DNA of 64,000 bases, from the NCBI RefSeq assembly GCF_004522235.1, contig NZ_SDLT01000035.1, positions 48,574-112,573 on the forward strand, read 5' to 3'. A program made the position numbers and the translations under genes. This document shows positions 34,914-43,677 of the stretch, one piece after another. Origin of the DNA: Amycolatopsis nivea (GTDB lineage: Bacteria; Actinomycetota; Actinomycetes; Mycobacteriales; Pseudonocardiaceae). Under the pieces are notes generated by a model. The model was given only the letters and a program-made list of their open reading frames with translations. It made no database searches and was not told the origin of the DNA. The stretch's first letter is position 1, and each line of letters opens with the position of its first letter.

Positions 34914-36401
34914 ATGTCCGAGCAGGTCCAGAATCACCCCGCGCATGCCGTTCCGCCGTGGGTGGTGCGCATCGTCCGGCAGCCGGGGCCGAGGCCGTTG
35001 TTCGAGCGGGCCGAAGTCGCGGTGCCCGTTGGAGCGAAGGTGGCCGCGCTGGCGGTCGCGGTCGTGGCGGCGGTCGTCGTGCCGGTGGACCGGCCTGGGA
35101 TCGGCTGGGTCCTGGCGTTGCTGGTCGCGGCCGTGGTGCTCTTGGCGTGCGCGCGGCTGTCCGGGACAGGAGAAGGAAAAGCGAGGCGTTGGGGGCAGGC
35201 CGGTTGGGCACTGCTGGCGATCGCGCTGCTCGCGGTGGGAGCCCTGCGCGCGGCCGAATGGTTGTTCGTCTTGTGCGGGCTCGCGGCGGCAGTCGCGGCG
35301 TCGCTTGCCGTCGTGGGGAAGCGGACTGTGCACGGCACGACGTACGACGTGCTCGCCGTCCCGCTCGAAGCGTTCCGCGCGGTGCCGTGGCTGCTGCGCC
35401 GGAGTCCCCGGTCCGGGCGGCGACAGGGGCGGGCCCTCGGCGCGGTTCTGCTGTCCGGGCTGGTCCTGGTGGTGTTCTTGCCGTTGCTGATCACCTCGGA
35501 CCCTCGCTTCGCGGAGTTCGTCGGCGGCCTCGTCCCGGAGGTGCGTCCCGGCTCGGCCGTCCAAGCCGCGCTGGTGTTCGGAGTGGGTTTCGCGGCGATG
35601 GCAGCGGTCTTCCTGATCTCCGCGGATCCCTTGCCCACTAGGGAAAACCGGACGACCACGGTCGGCGACCGGCTGTCGTGGACGTCCTTGCTGGGCACCT
35701 TGTCGGTGCTGTTCACCGCATACGTCGGCGTGCAAGCGACCGCCCTTTTCGGTGGCACGGACTACGTCCTCCGCACCGACGGCCTCACCTCGGCGGACTA
35801 CGCACGCGGCGGTTTCTGGCAACTCTGCGCCTGCACCGTGCTAACCCTCGGCATCGTCGCCGCGGCCCTGCGCTGGGCCCCGAAAGCCACCCGCGCCGAC
35901 CGGACGGTGCTGCGGGCACTGCTCGGCGCGCTGACCGTGCTGAGCCTGGTCGTGGTGCTGTCCGCGTTGAGTCGCATGTGGACCTACCAGCAGGCCTACG
36001 GATTCACCGTGCTGCGGCTGCTGGTGGAGGTGTGCGAGATCTGGCTGGGCGTGGTGTTCGTCCTGATCGGGGCGACGCTGGGCACGCTCCGCGCGGGCTG
36101 GCTGCCCCGCGCGGCGATCGCGACTGCTGCCGTGGCGCTGCTGGGATTGGCCGCGGCGAACCCGGAAGCGGCGATCACGACCGCCAACCTGGACCGGGCG
36201 GCGCAGGGCAAGCCGCTCGACCTCCACTACCTGCGCCAGTTCTCCGCCGACGTGGCCCCGGTCGTGGCGGAACGCCGTCCCGACGCGGCGTGCCTGCTGC
36301 GCCCGATCGCCCGTGCGCTGCCCGACGATTCTTGGCCTGCCTGGAACCTGAGCCGTTCCCAGGCCCGGGAGATCCTCCGGGCCCAGGCCCCGTGCGAATG
36401 A
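34914..36401 (+). CDS. polytopic membrane protein, DUF4173/DUF4153 type
   Basis: 495 residues, ATG 34914 after GAAGAGAGG. At least ten membrane helices fill residues ~40-410, with the pattern VLVVFLPLLITSDPRFAEF, then LLGTLSVLFTAYVGVQATALFGG, ALSRMWTYQQAYGFTVLRLLVEVCEIWLGVVFVL. The 'R(M/L).Y...YG.T..R' motif is characteristic of DUF4173. The C-terminal ~90 residues are soluble and start with NLDRAAQGKPLDLHYL. Function is unknown; it follows a two-component system on the same strand after a 158-bp gap. Confidence 0.82.
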   Translation: MSEQVQNHPAHAVPPWVVRIVRQPGPRPLFERAEVAVPVGAKVAALAVAVVAAVVVPVDRPGIGWVLALLVAAVVLLACARLSGTGEGKARRWGQAGWALLAIALLAVGALRAAEWLFVLCGLAAAVAASLAVVGKRTVHGTTYDVLAVPLEAFRAVPWLLRRSPRSGRRQGRALGAVLLSGLVLVVFLPLLITSDPRFAEFVGGLVPEVRPGSAVQAALVFGVGFAAMAAVFLISADPLPTRENRTTTVGDRLSWTSLLGTLSVLFTAYVGVQATALFGGTDYVLRTDGLTSADYARGGFWQLCACTVLTLGIVAAALRWAPKATRADRTVLRALLGALTVLSLVVVLSALSRMWTYQQAYGFTVLRLLVEVCEIWLGVVFVLIGATLGTLRAGWLPRAAIATAAVALLGLAAANPEAAITTANLDRAAQGKPLDLHYLRQFSADVAPVVAERRPDAACLLRPIARALPDDSWPAWNLSRSQAREILRAQAPCE

Positions 36402-36405
36402 CGGG

Positions 36406-37272
36406 TCAGCTCCGGGGCACAATCAGCCGCCAGTCGACCAAGGGGTTCTCGTCGGGGTTTTCGGCGTCCGGCAGGTGCTCGGAGCGGCGCACCGCGCAGC
36501 GATGGCGCACCAGGTCGCGGCGCTCCACCGGGGTCAGGTCCGCGTCTCCGAACGGGCTTTCCCCGTCGATGTCCGCGTTCGCGTCGACGTTGAACCGGTA
36601 GGCGTCCGCGGTCAGGTAGTCGCGGCGGAAATCGGTCTTCCACTGCGAATTGCGCCCCCAGCCGAGCGATCCGTCGCTGGTCGGCCGATGGCGGCGGAGG
36701 AACGAATCCTCCAGCGCCGACCGGTCCGCGATCCCCGCTGTCGCGTGCCTTTCCCCGGCCCGCACGACGACCCCGGCCCGGCCGAACAGCAGTTCGCCGA
36801 GCATGAGGCACGGCCACTGTTCGCCGGTGAGCTCGATGGGCTCGTCCGGATCATCGCTCTGGTCGACGGCCGCGATCTCGTGGAAAAACGGATCGAACCG
36901 GGCGACTTCCACCCGTCGCATGCCCAGCGCGGAGAAAAAGCCGACGTACTCGTCCGCGGTGACGCGCACTTCGTGGTCGGGCAGGTGCAATCGGTGCGCC
37001 CACGGCGTTGTGGTTCCGTCCGGGAGGCCGGACTGGAAGCCCAGCAGCAGGAGGTCGCTGATCCGGTGGAGCGCATACGCTTGCTCGAGCAGATCGCCCC
37101 AGACGTATTCCGTCCGCTGCCATTCTCCGCAGACCGCCAGCGGAGCCAGCATCTCGCGCGCGTCGGCGGCATGCTCGCCGAGCCACGGGGACAGCACGTC
37201 GGAGAACACTGCCGAGCCGGTGTATTCGTGCACCGCGAAGTACAGCTCGCGCAGGGTCGTCGGGGTCATCAC
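36406..37272 (-). CDS. hypothetical protein, 288 residues
   Basis: A soluble acidic protein with no signal peptide or membrane segment. It starts TTLRELYFAVHEYTGSAVFSDVLSPWLGEHA and contains many Trp/Asp/Arg residues and PFFHEIAAVDQSDDPDEPIEL; no catalytic signature was recognised. ATG 37272 (a second ATG lies at 37269). The codon pattern is typical of the genome, so I take it as a real gene. It is convergent with the DUF4173 gene, 4 bp between stop codons. Confidence 0.7.
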   Translation of the reverse strand: MMTPTTLRELYFAVHEYTGSAVFSDVLSPWLGEHAADAREMLAPLAVCGEWQRTEYVWGDLLEQAYALHRISDLLLLGFQSGLPDGTTTPWAHRLHLPDHEVRVTADEYVGFFSALGMRRVEVARFDPFFHEIAAVDQSDDPDEPIELTGEQWPCLMLGELLFGRAGVVVRAGERHATAGIADRSALEDSFLRRHRPTSDGSLGWGRNSQWKTDFRRDYLTADAYRFNVDANADIDGESPFGDADLTPVERRDLVRHRCAVRRSEHLPDAENPDENPLVDWRLIVPRS

Positions 37273-37368
37273 GACGACGCAGCCTACGGAGGACAGTGTC
37301 GGCGGCCCACCGAATTTCCCGCCGCGGCAACCGGCTCCGGGACCGCCGGAACCGATCGCCGCCGGGCC

Positions 37369-37740
37369 CTAAAGCGCGAAGACCCCGTTCGACTGGCTGT
37401 CCGCCGCGCACTTGTTCGGGTATGTCGCCCGGTACGTGACCCGGGTGCCGTGCCAGCTGCCCAGCGCGGTGACGTCCACGGGGGAGTAGATCATCGTGCA
37501 CTTCTGCCGATGCGGCGTGATGCGGGCGAAATCGCCGTCGACCGCGGCGAGGGTCGCGCAGGCGGTGTCGCGGTGGCGGTGCGTGCCGCCGGTGGGGTCG
37601 CAGGTGAGGGACGCGCTCGTGACGCGCCCGGAGGTCTCGTGCACGGTCAGCTGCAGCACGGACTCCGGGACGTGCGGTGCGGCCAGGCCGCCGAACCCGA
37701 TCAAGGCCGCTGCGACCGGAGCGAAGGAAGAGAACACCAT
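37369..37740 (-). CDS. subtilisin inhibitor-like (SSI family) secreted protease inhibitor
   Basis: 123 residues from ATG 37740. A short hydrophobic signal (AAALIGFGGLAAP) precedes a ~100-residue domain with the SSI cysteine pattern: Cys47-Cys61 (CDPTGGTHRHRDTAC) and Cys81-Cys111. The reactive loop reads CTMIYSPV, giving Met83 as P1, the same residue type as Streptomyces subtilisin inhibitor. GSWHGTRVTYRATYPNKC and the terminal VFAL also match. It would block subtilisin-like proteases outside the cell. It differs from classical SSI by the shorter N-terminus. Confidence 0.9.
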   Translation of the reverse strand: MVFSSFAPVAAALIGFGGLAAPHVPESVLQLTVHETSGRVTSASLTCDPTGGTHRHRDTACATLAAVDGDFARITPHRQKCTMIYSPVDVTALGSWHGTRVTYRATYPNKCAADSQSNGVFAL

Positions 37741-37768
37741 AAGAGGGATATCGGCACCGCGAACCCGA

Positions 37769-39415
37769 TCACTGTGCTCCTCGTCCGGGTGGGTTTTCCT
37801 CGCTCGGACGGGTGGCGGCGCCGAGGTCGTGCGCGAGCAATGCCACGTACAGCGACAACATCGACTCTGGATCTTCCAGTCGCACTCCCAGCACCTGTTC
37901 GATGCGGGCGAGTTGCTGGTAGTACGCCGTCCGCGAGGTGTGGGCAGCGACGGCCGCGGCGGACTTGTTGCCGCCGTGCGCGCAGTAGTGCCGCAGCGCT
38001 GGGACAAGGCGACTGCCCGACGCAGCGTCGCGTTCGAGGAGCGGACCCAGCTCTCGCGCGGCGAAGGCGTGTACGCGCTCGTCGTCGGCGAGAAGGTGCA
38101 GCAGGCCGCGTAGCCGAACGTCCTTGAGACGGTGCAACGGTTGTCCGTCATCCTCGTCGAGGGCGGCGGCAGCGACGTGCGCGGCTTCGACCAAAGTGCG
38201 TTGTGCCTCAGCGGGTCCGGTGACAGTCGTGCCTACGCCGAGCGCGGCTGGCGCGGAAGCGCGCGCGTCGTGGATGTCGGTGGCTAGGCGCTGGAGTACG
38301 GCGTCGGCGTTGGCTTCCGGCGAGAGTGCGAGAAGGGCGCGTACGGCAGTCTCGTCCGTCGAAACCAGCGCGGACACCTTCGCCCGGCGAGTGGCGAGCG
38401 CGGTCGCTTCGGCTAGTTCGCGCAACAGTGGCGGCGTAGACAGCGTCGGTCGCGTAGTGGCAGTGATGCGTGGCCGTACCGCGAGGCCCACCAGCTGTCG
38501 TCCAGTCAGCGGCACGGCGAGCGCAGAACAGCGCGCGAGGATCTCCGCGGTCGGCGCGGGCGAATTCAGCAGCTCGGTCAACACCGCGCGGTGCGCCTGC
38601 CGTTCGAGGGTGTCGGAGTCGCGCGCGACGAGACGGTGTACCGCCAGCGCGGACGCGGCTCGTTCGGCGACCACCTGGTATCGATGCGGCGGCGGCTCAG
38701 CGCACACGAGCACCAGCCGACCCCAGTCGTGGCCGCGCGCGCCGACCACGGTGACCAGCCAGCCCGCCGCCGAGTGGTACCCGGTGCGCTCGCCGACCTG
38801 CACCACTCGCGACCGTGCCGGCCAGCCGACCAGCAGTTCTCCCGGATCAGTGCCCGCCGTGTCGTAGGCGAGGACTTCGTGTTCCAGCGTCTCCAGCACG
38901 ACCGGCTGCTCCGTCAGCCGCGCAACTTCGGCTAACACCGCAGCGGGTTCAGCTCCGGCGACAGTCAGCGACGTGAATGTTTCGTGCACCCGCTCCGCCG
39001 CCCGCAGTTCGGCGAGCTGCGCGTCCACGATCATTCCGTTCACTGCCTCGGTCACCGCGACATAGCGCGTCTCGCGGGACAGCGTCACCAGCGGCAATCC
39101 GCGCTGCTCAGCCGCCGTGACCAGGGCGCGCGGCAGCCGGTCGTTCCAGTGCCGCACCAGTTCGACCACCAGGCCCGAGACACCCACCTCGGCGAGGTCG
39201 GCGACGTACCGGGTCAGCGTCGCGTCGTCGTCCGGGAGCGCGACCCCCGTGGTGAGCACGAGTTCTCCGCCGCGCAGCAGGTGCGCGATGTCGGCGACCT
39301 CGGCCGCGTGCGCCCAGCGCACCCGCCGTTCGAGCCCGGTGCTGCCCGCGACCACGCGCGGACACCCCTGGCGCAGCACCGGCAACGCGAGCGCCTCGGC
39401 GACGGTCGGGTACAT
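37769..39415 (-). CDS. PucR/CdaR family transcriptional activator
   Basis: 548 residues from ATG 39415. The N-terminal PucR domain (~1-125) begins YPTVAEALALPVLRQGCPRVVAG and includes VLTTGVALPDDDATLTRYV. A GAF-like/GGDEF-like middle follows, and the C-terminal HTH_30 (~480-535) is HYCAHGGNKSAAAVAAHTSRTAYYQQLARIEQVLG. PucR proteins control purine, allantoin, hydantoin or pyrimidine catabolism. It is divergent from the semialdehyde dehydrogenase gene and near the dihydropyrimidinase operon, so it is the probable regulator of the whole island. Confidence 0.92.
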   Translation of the reverse strand: MYPTVAEALALPVLRQGCPRVVAGSTGLERRVRWAHAAEVADIAHLLRGGELVLTTGVALPDDDATLTRYVADLAEVGVSGLVVELVRHWNDRLPRALVTAAEQRGLPLVTLSRETRYVAVTEAVNGMIVDAQLAELRAAERVHETFTSLTVAGAEPAAVLAEVARLTEQPVVLETLEHEVLAYDTAGTDPGELLVGWPARSRVVQVGERTGYHSAAGWLVTVVGARGHDWGRLVLVCAEPPPHRYQVVAERAASALAVHRLVARDSDTLERQAHRAVLTELLNSPAPTAEILARCSALAVPLTGRQLVGLAVRPRITATTRPTLSTPPLLRELAEATALATRRAKVSALVSTDETAVRALLALSPEANADAVLQRLATDIHDARASAPAALGVGTTVTGPAEAQRTLVEAAHVAAAALDEDDGQPLHRLKDVRLRGLLHLLADDERVHAFAARELGPLLERDAASGSRLVPALRHYCAHGGNKSAAAVAAHTSRTAYYQQLARIEQVLGVRLEDPESMLSLYVALLAHDLGAATRPSEENPPGRGAQ

Positions 39416-39441
39416 CGGTCCCCCTTGCTGGCCGGCAGGGC

Positions 39442-39475
39442 ACAGACTGTACGGCGGAGAGGGGTAGTCCGTACA
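39442..39475. promoter_or_regulatory. inverted repeat ACAGACTGTACGG...AGTCCGTACA between pucR-like and mmsA-like genes
   Basis: TGTACGG (39448-39454) and CCGTACA (39469-39475) are perfect 7-bp arms. The wider sequence ACAGACT (39442-39448) and AGTCCGT (39466-39472) repeats the arms of the site at 32832-32873. It lies 27 bp from the PucR start and about 70 bp from the dehydrogenase start, a place suited to controlling both. Confidence 0.72.
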
Positions 39476-39545
39476 CGTTGTCGATGGCGGACCGGGGCGT
39501 CTCGCCCGGAGACTCGGGGACACCCGACCGGAAGGAGCGGACGTC

Positions 39546-41039
39546 GTGACCGACCGCATCAGCCATTGGATCGACGGCAAGCCGGTCGTCGGCTCCGGAC
39601 GCACCGGCGACGTGTACGACCCGGCGACCGGCCAGGTCAGCGCGCAGGTGGACTTCGCCGGGCCGGCCGAGGTGGACCAGGCGGTAGCCGCCGCGACCGC
39701 TGCCTTGCCGGGCTGGCGGGGCACGTCGCTCGCCGGGCGCACGCGCGTGTTGTTCGCCTTCCGCGAGCTGCTCCAGGCACGCAAACACGAGCTGGCGAAG
39801 ATCGTGACGAGCGAGCACGGCAAGGTCGAATCGGACGCCGCGGGCGAGGTCGCGCGCGCGATCGAGAACGTCGAATACGCGTGCGGCGCGGCGCAAATGC
39901 TCAAGGGCGGGTTCAGCGAAAACGCCTCCACCGGCGTCGACGTCTACTCGATCGCGCAGCCGCTCGGGGTGGTCGGCGTGATCTCGCCGTTCAACTTCCC
40001 TGCGATGGTGCCGCTCTGGTTCGTGCCGAACGCGCTGGCGTGCGGCAACACCGTCGTGCTCAAGCCGAGCGAGAAGGACCCGTCCGCGGCGCTGTTCATC
40101 GCTGAGCTTCTTGCCGAAGCAGGCCTTCCGTCCGGCGCGTTCAACGTGCTGCAGGGCGACAAAGTCGCGGTCGACGGACTTCTCGCGCACCCGGACGTCA
40201 AGGCGATCTCCTTCGTCGGCTCGACCCCGATCGCGCGCTACGTCTACGAAACCGGCACCAGCCACGGCAAGCGCGTGCAAGCGCTCGGCGGGGCGAAGAA
40301 CCACATGGTCGTATTGCCGGACGCCGACCTCGACCTGGCCGCGGACGCCGCCGTGTCCGCCGGTTTCGGCTCGGCGGGCGAACGGTGCATGGCGGTTTCG
40401 GTGGTGGTCGCCGTCGAGCCGATCGCGGACGAACTGGTGGCCAAAATCGCGGACCGGATGCGGAAACTGCGCGTCGGGGACGGCCGCAAACCGTCGTCGG
40501 AGATGGGCCCGCTGGTCACCAGGGCACACCACGAGCGAGTTTCGTCCTATGTGGACACCGGAGTCGCCGAAGGCGCGGAACTCGTGATGGACGGCCGGGG
40601 CGTGGAAGCAGACGGCGAGAACGACGGATTCTGGCTCGGCCCCACGCTTTTCGACCGCGTCACGCCCAGTATGGCGGTGTACACCGACGAAATCTTCGGC
40701 CCCGTGCTGTCCGTCGCCCGAACGACGAGCTTCGACGACGCGCTGGCGCTCATCAACGCCAACCCGTACGGCAACGGAACCGCCATCTTCACCGGCGACG
40801 GACGCGCCGCGCGCCGCTTCCAGAACGAGGTCGAGGTAGGCATGGTAGGCGTCAACGTCCCCATCCCGGTGCCCGTCGGGTACTACTCCTTCGGCGGCTG
40901 GAAGGACTCCCTGTTCGGCGACACGCACGCCTACGGACCAGAGGGATTCCACTTCTTCACGCGGACAAAGGTGGTCACATCGCGGTGGCCGGACACCTCG
41001 CACGCGGGGGTGAACCTGGGGTTCCCGAAGAACTCGTGA
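39546..41039 (+). CDS. mmsA: CoA-acylating (methyl)malonate-semialdehyde dehydrogenase
   Basis: 497 residues from GTG 39546 after GGAAGGAG. Aldehyde dehydrogenase fold: ISPFNFPAMVPLWFVPNALACGNTVVLKPSEKDP, FVGSTPIARYVY and catalytic Cys in AGERCMAVSVVVAV. The usual general-base glutamate position reads ALGGAKNHMVVLPDA, the form specific to methylmalonate-semialdehyde dehydrogenases, which use CoA. It turns malonate semialdehyde (from beta-alanine) into acetyl-CoA, or methylmalonate semialdehyde (from thymine or valine) into propionyl-CoA. Context favours pyrimidine breakdown. Confidence 0.93.
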   Translation: MTDRISHWIDGKPVVGSGRTGDVYDPATGQVSAQVDFAGPAEVDQAVAAATAALPGWRGTSLAGRTRVLFAFRELLQARKHELAKIVTSEHGKVESDAAGEVARAIENVEYACGAAQMLKGGFSENASTGVDVYSIAQPLGVVGVISPFNFPAMVPLWFVPNALACGNTVVLKPSEKDPSAALFIAELLAEAGLPSGAFNVLQGDKVAVDGLLAHPDVKAISFVGSTPIARYVYETGTSHGKRVQALGGAKNHMVVLPDADLDLAADAAVSAGFGSAGERCMAVSVVVAVEPIADELVAKIADRMRKLRVGDGRKPSSEMGPLVTRAHHERVSSYVDTGVAEGAELVMDGRGVEADGENDGFWLGPTLFDRVTPSMAVYTDEIFGPVLSVARTTSFDDALALINANPYGNGTAIFTGDGRAARRFQNEVEVGMVGVNVPIPVPVGYYSFGGWKDSLFGDTHAYGPEGFHFFTRTKVVTSRWPDTSHAGVNLGFPKNS

Positions 41040-41046
41040 CCCGGGC

Positions 41047-41559
41047 TCACCACACGCCGTTTTCGCCGACGATGCTCGCCACCGTGCCGCTGTTCCCGAG
41101 CAGGCACACCGCGACGACTCGCTCGTCCGCCAGCCGTTTGCCACGGGCCGGATTGACCGAATGAGTGCGGCCGCCCACACGGAGCTGCCATTTCTCGATC
41201 GTCCCCGGACCGCGCGGGGTGTGCTTGAACCCGACCGGGTAGTCGTCGGTGATCGGGCCGGTACCGAAATCGTGCACCGGCCCGGGCACGACCGTCAGCG
41301 GCGCGCGGCAGTCGGCGAACTGCCGCCGCCCGAACCGGACTGCCAGCACGAGGACGACCAGGGCGACCGCCACCGCCACCAACGCGGACGCGGTGAAGCC
41401 GGATTTGGCGACCGCGACGACCGCGATCGCCACCTCGATCGCGACGAACACCCAGATCGCCCAGAAGAACCAGCCGAGGACCTCGCCGCGCTGGCTCCGG
41501 TGCAGCCTCCCGGCGAGATTGGCGGCGGCGACCTCGCCGGGATCGGCTTTCGCGGTCAC
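41047..41559 (-). CDS. membrane protein B of the T7SS-associated operon (paralogue of its neighbour)
   Basis: 170 residues from GTG 41559, overlapping the stop of the upstream gene by 4 bp. Order: short amphipathic start with AANLAGRLHRSQR, two membrane helices (~30-75), then a soluble domain with LTVVPGPVHDFGTG and a closing VAVCLLGNSGTVASIVGENGVW. The GRLHxSQR and VVPGxxHDxG motifs also appear in the adjacent protein, so the two arose by duplication. Function is unknown. Last gene of a five-gene overlapping operon. Confidence 0.78.
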   Translation of the reverse strand: MTAKADPGEVAAANLAGRLHRSQRGEVLGWFFWAIWVFVAIEVAIAVVAVAKSGFTASALVAVAVALVVLVLAVRFGRRQFADCRAPLTVVPGPVHDFGTGPITDDYPVGFKHTPRGPGTIEKWQLRVGGRTHSVNPARGKRLADERVVAVCLLGNSGTVASIVGENGVW

Positions 41560-42134
41560 GCGGCGACCACGTTGACCAGGATTTTGCTGCGCGGGGTGAG
41601 GATCGCGGCGTTCGTGCGGTTGCCGAGCACACGCTGCCGCATGTCGTAGTCGAGCCGGTACGTCTTGCCGTGCACGACGAGATAAGTGAACTTGATCCGG
41701 TCGGTCATCTCGTACAGGTACATCGCGTGCTGTCCGCGCGGGGGGATCTTGGTGACGTGCCCGTAGTCGTGCGTCCAGCCGGGCACTACGTCGAGTTTGC
41801 CGCTGCGCACCTCTGCCAGTCGTCGCCAGATAAGTCGCCCGGGGAGCACGGCGAGCGCGAGGAAGAGCACCGTCAGCAGGTACACCGGCCAGTTCATCGA
41901 CCAGTACGAGACCGGCGGGGTGCCGAGGTCGGTGTTCACCGCGTTCAGGCTCCGCAGTGCGTCGCCGCTCACGCCGATTCCGATCGGTGCCAGGACCGCG
42001 GCGGCGACGAACAGGACGATCCACACGACAGCCATCGAGAAGCCCGCGTTCAGGATCATTGTCCGCTGAGACGGATGCAGCCGGCCTTCCCGGTTGGCCT
42101 GGTCGGCGGCCGCCTGCACGGTTTCGCTGCTCAC
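41556..42134 (-). CDS. membrane protein A of the T7SS-associated operon
   Basis: 192 residues from GTG 42134, overlapping the stop of the PPE-like gene (GTGA). It has the same layout as its downstream paralogue: ANREGRLHPSQR, two membrane helices (~30-50 and ~85-105) separated by an external loop (GVSGDALRSLNAVNTDLG), then a cytosolic or external beta domain containing LDVVPGWTHDYG and ending ILTPRSKILVNVVAA. No known family recognised. The tight coupling suggests it acts with the secreted protein, for example as immunity, anchor or export helper. Confidence 0.78.
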   Translation of the reverse strand: MSSETVQAAADQANREGRLHPSQRTMILNAGFSMAVVWIVLFVAAAVLAPIGIGVSGDALRSLNAVNTDLGTPPVSYWSMNWPVYLLTVLFLALAVLPGRLIWRRLAEVRSGKLDVVPGWTHDYGHVTKIPPRGQHAMYLYEMTDRIKFTYLVVHGKTYRLDYDMRQRVLGNRTNAAILTPRSKILVNVVAA

Positions 42135-43357
42135 TCTCCAGTGCCGCCTTCGCCTTCGCCGGAGCCGCCTTCGGCCTTCTCGTGCTCCTTCTTGTAGGCC
42201 TCGGAGCCCTCGGCGTACCGGTCGTACTGCTCGTTCTCCTGCCTCCGGACTTCGGTGCCCGCTCCTGTGTAGTCGGCCATGGTGAACGGCGGCCGACCTC
42301 CCTCTTTCTGCCATTCCTGGAGCTTGAAGAACTTCCGCCCGTCCTCCGAATACGTCTCACAGGCGTGTTCGAAGTGCTCGCGGCCCGGCACCTTCTCCTT
42401 GGCCGAGTTGGTCCAGCGCTCGGCCTTGTCCGCGGCGCTCTCGGCCTTGCCCGCCTGCTTGAGGTCGCCGGCCTTCTTCTCCAGACCGGCAGCGATGTCC
42501 ACGCTCTTGTCCGTGACCTTGCCCGCCGCCTTGCCGGCCTTCCGCAACGCGTTTGCCGCCTGCTCGATGGCGGCCTTCGACTTGCCCGCGCTCTCCGCGA
42601 GCTTGTCCAGCTTCTCCACGACCTTCGCGATCCGGGTGCCGATCTTCTCCGCCAGGATCCCGCCCTCGACGACGGTGTCGGCGATGAACGCGGCGACCGT
42701 GCCGCCGAAGGTGCACCACGACGACGCCAGCGCGGCGATGCCCTTGATGATCAACTCGCCGACGAACGACGAGATCATGTCGCGGATCAGCCCACGCTCG
42801 GTGCCGACCAGCGCGGCGGCCACGTTCATCCCGGTGGACGCGGCGCTCGCGTGCCCGGCCACGCCCCGAAGCGCGTTTGCGTAGTCCTTCGCGGTCTTCT
42901 GGTATGCCTCGCCGCCCTGGCCTTGGAAGTTCGGGGCGACCTTGCTCGCGGCCTGGTCGTACTGGTCCGCGCTCTCGGTCAGCTGCTTCGAGATGTTCGA
43001 CCAGGTCACTGCCTTGGCGGTGACGGCCTCCGGGTTGCCCGCGAGCTGGTCGAGGCCTTCCTTGAGGAAGCTGATGTGTTCGATCAGCCAGCCCACCCCG
43101 GCGCTGGCCAGCGTGCCCAGCGGGTCCATCGCGGCGCCGAGCAGGTCGAGGCCGTCAGTGACGACGTCCACGCCGAAGTTGCCCCAGTCGCCGTGCCGGG
43201 CGTCGGTGAGCGTCGCCGCGACGTCGTTGAGCATGCCGGAGCCGGAGGTCTGGGCGTTGAGGTTGTCCAGCTCGTTCGAGGACGACCCCATGTTCGTGGT
43301 CAGGCCGCTCGGCGACTCCGACTTCGCGACCAGCGGGTTTTCCTGCGTCTCGGTCAT
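42131..43357 (-). CDS. WXG/PPE-like type VII secretion substrate
   Basis: 408 residues. Residues ~95-215 are a helical hairpin domain of the WXG100/PPE kind (VTWSNISKQLTESADQYDQAASKVAPNFQGQGGEAYQKTAKDYANALRGV), with FQGQGG at the W-x-G turn, followed by a hydrophobic segment (MNVAAALVGTERGLIRDMISSFVGELIIKGIAALASSW). Residues ~240-320 are a Lys/Ala-rich coiled region. The C-terminal ~85 residues (from VPGREHFEHACETYSEDG) are Tyr/Glu-rich and end in a Gly/Glu tail; no toxin motif was identified. Start ATG 43357 overlaps the upstream gene by 4 bp. Confidence 0.82.
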   Translation of the reverse strand: MTETQENPLVAKSESPSGLTTNMGSSSNELDNLNAQTSGSGMLNDVAATLTDARHGDWGNFGVDVVTDGLDLLGAAMDPLGTLASAGVGWLIEHISFLKEGLDQLAGNPEAVTAKAVTWSNISKQLTESADQYDQAASKVAPNFQGQGGEAYQKTAKDYANALRGVAGHASAASTGMNVAAALVGTERGLIRDMISSFVGELIIKGIAALASSWCTFGGTVAAFIADTVVEGGILAEKIGTRIAKVVEKLDKLAESAGKSKAAIEQAANALRKAGKAAGKVTDKSVDIAAGLEKKAGDLKQAGKAESAADKAERWTNSAKEKVPGREHFEHACETYSEDGRKFFKLQEWQKEGGRPPFTMADYTGAGTEVRRQENEQYDRYAEGSEAYKKEHEKAEGGSGEGEGGTGE

Positions 43358-43677
43358 TCCGGCAGCTCCTTGCCGAGGCCGTTGATGTGGCCGACGGTCT
43401 GCTTCTCGTGGTTGTCGTAATGATCGTGCGCCTGCTGCAGCCGGTCCGCGATGTCGTCGGCCTTGCCCGCCACGTCCTCGACGAAGGAGGAAGCGATCGA
43501 CATCCAGATCTGCAGCGGCATCGCGAACACCTGGCCGACGATGCCGAACGCGTCGTCGCCGAACGTCTGCCCGGACTCGGTGGCCTGCGCCGCGGTGTGC
43601 ACGCCCGCCGCGATGTCCTCGACCTCGCCCTTGTGCGCGCGCAGCGCCGGGAGGTCGACCTTCGATCCGTCTGCCAT
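43354..43677 (-). CDS. EspC-like type VII secretion-associated protein (DUF2580)
   Basis: 107 residues, all helical. KVDLPALRAHKGEVEDIAAGVHTAAQATESG followed by DDAFGIVGQVFAMPLQIWMSIASSFVEDVAGKADDIADRLQQAHDHYDNHE fits the EspC/DUF2580 pattern of small ESX-associated partners that pair with a PPE- or WXG-type protein. Its start (ATG 43677) shares one base with the stop of the YbaB-like gene and its end overlaps the next gene, so it should be made in step with the 408-residue partner. Confidence 0.85.
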   Translation of the reverse strand: MADGSKVDLPALRAHKGEVEDIAAGVHTAAQATESGQTFGDDAFGIVGQVFAMPLQIWMSIASSFVEDVAGKADDIADRLQQAHDHYDNHEKQTVGHINGLGKELPE

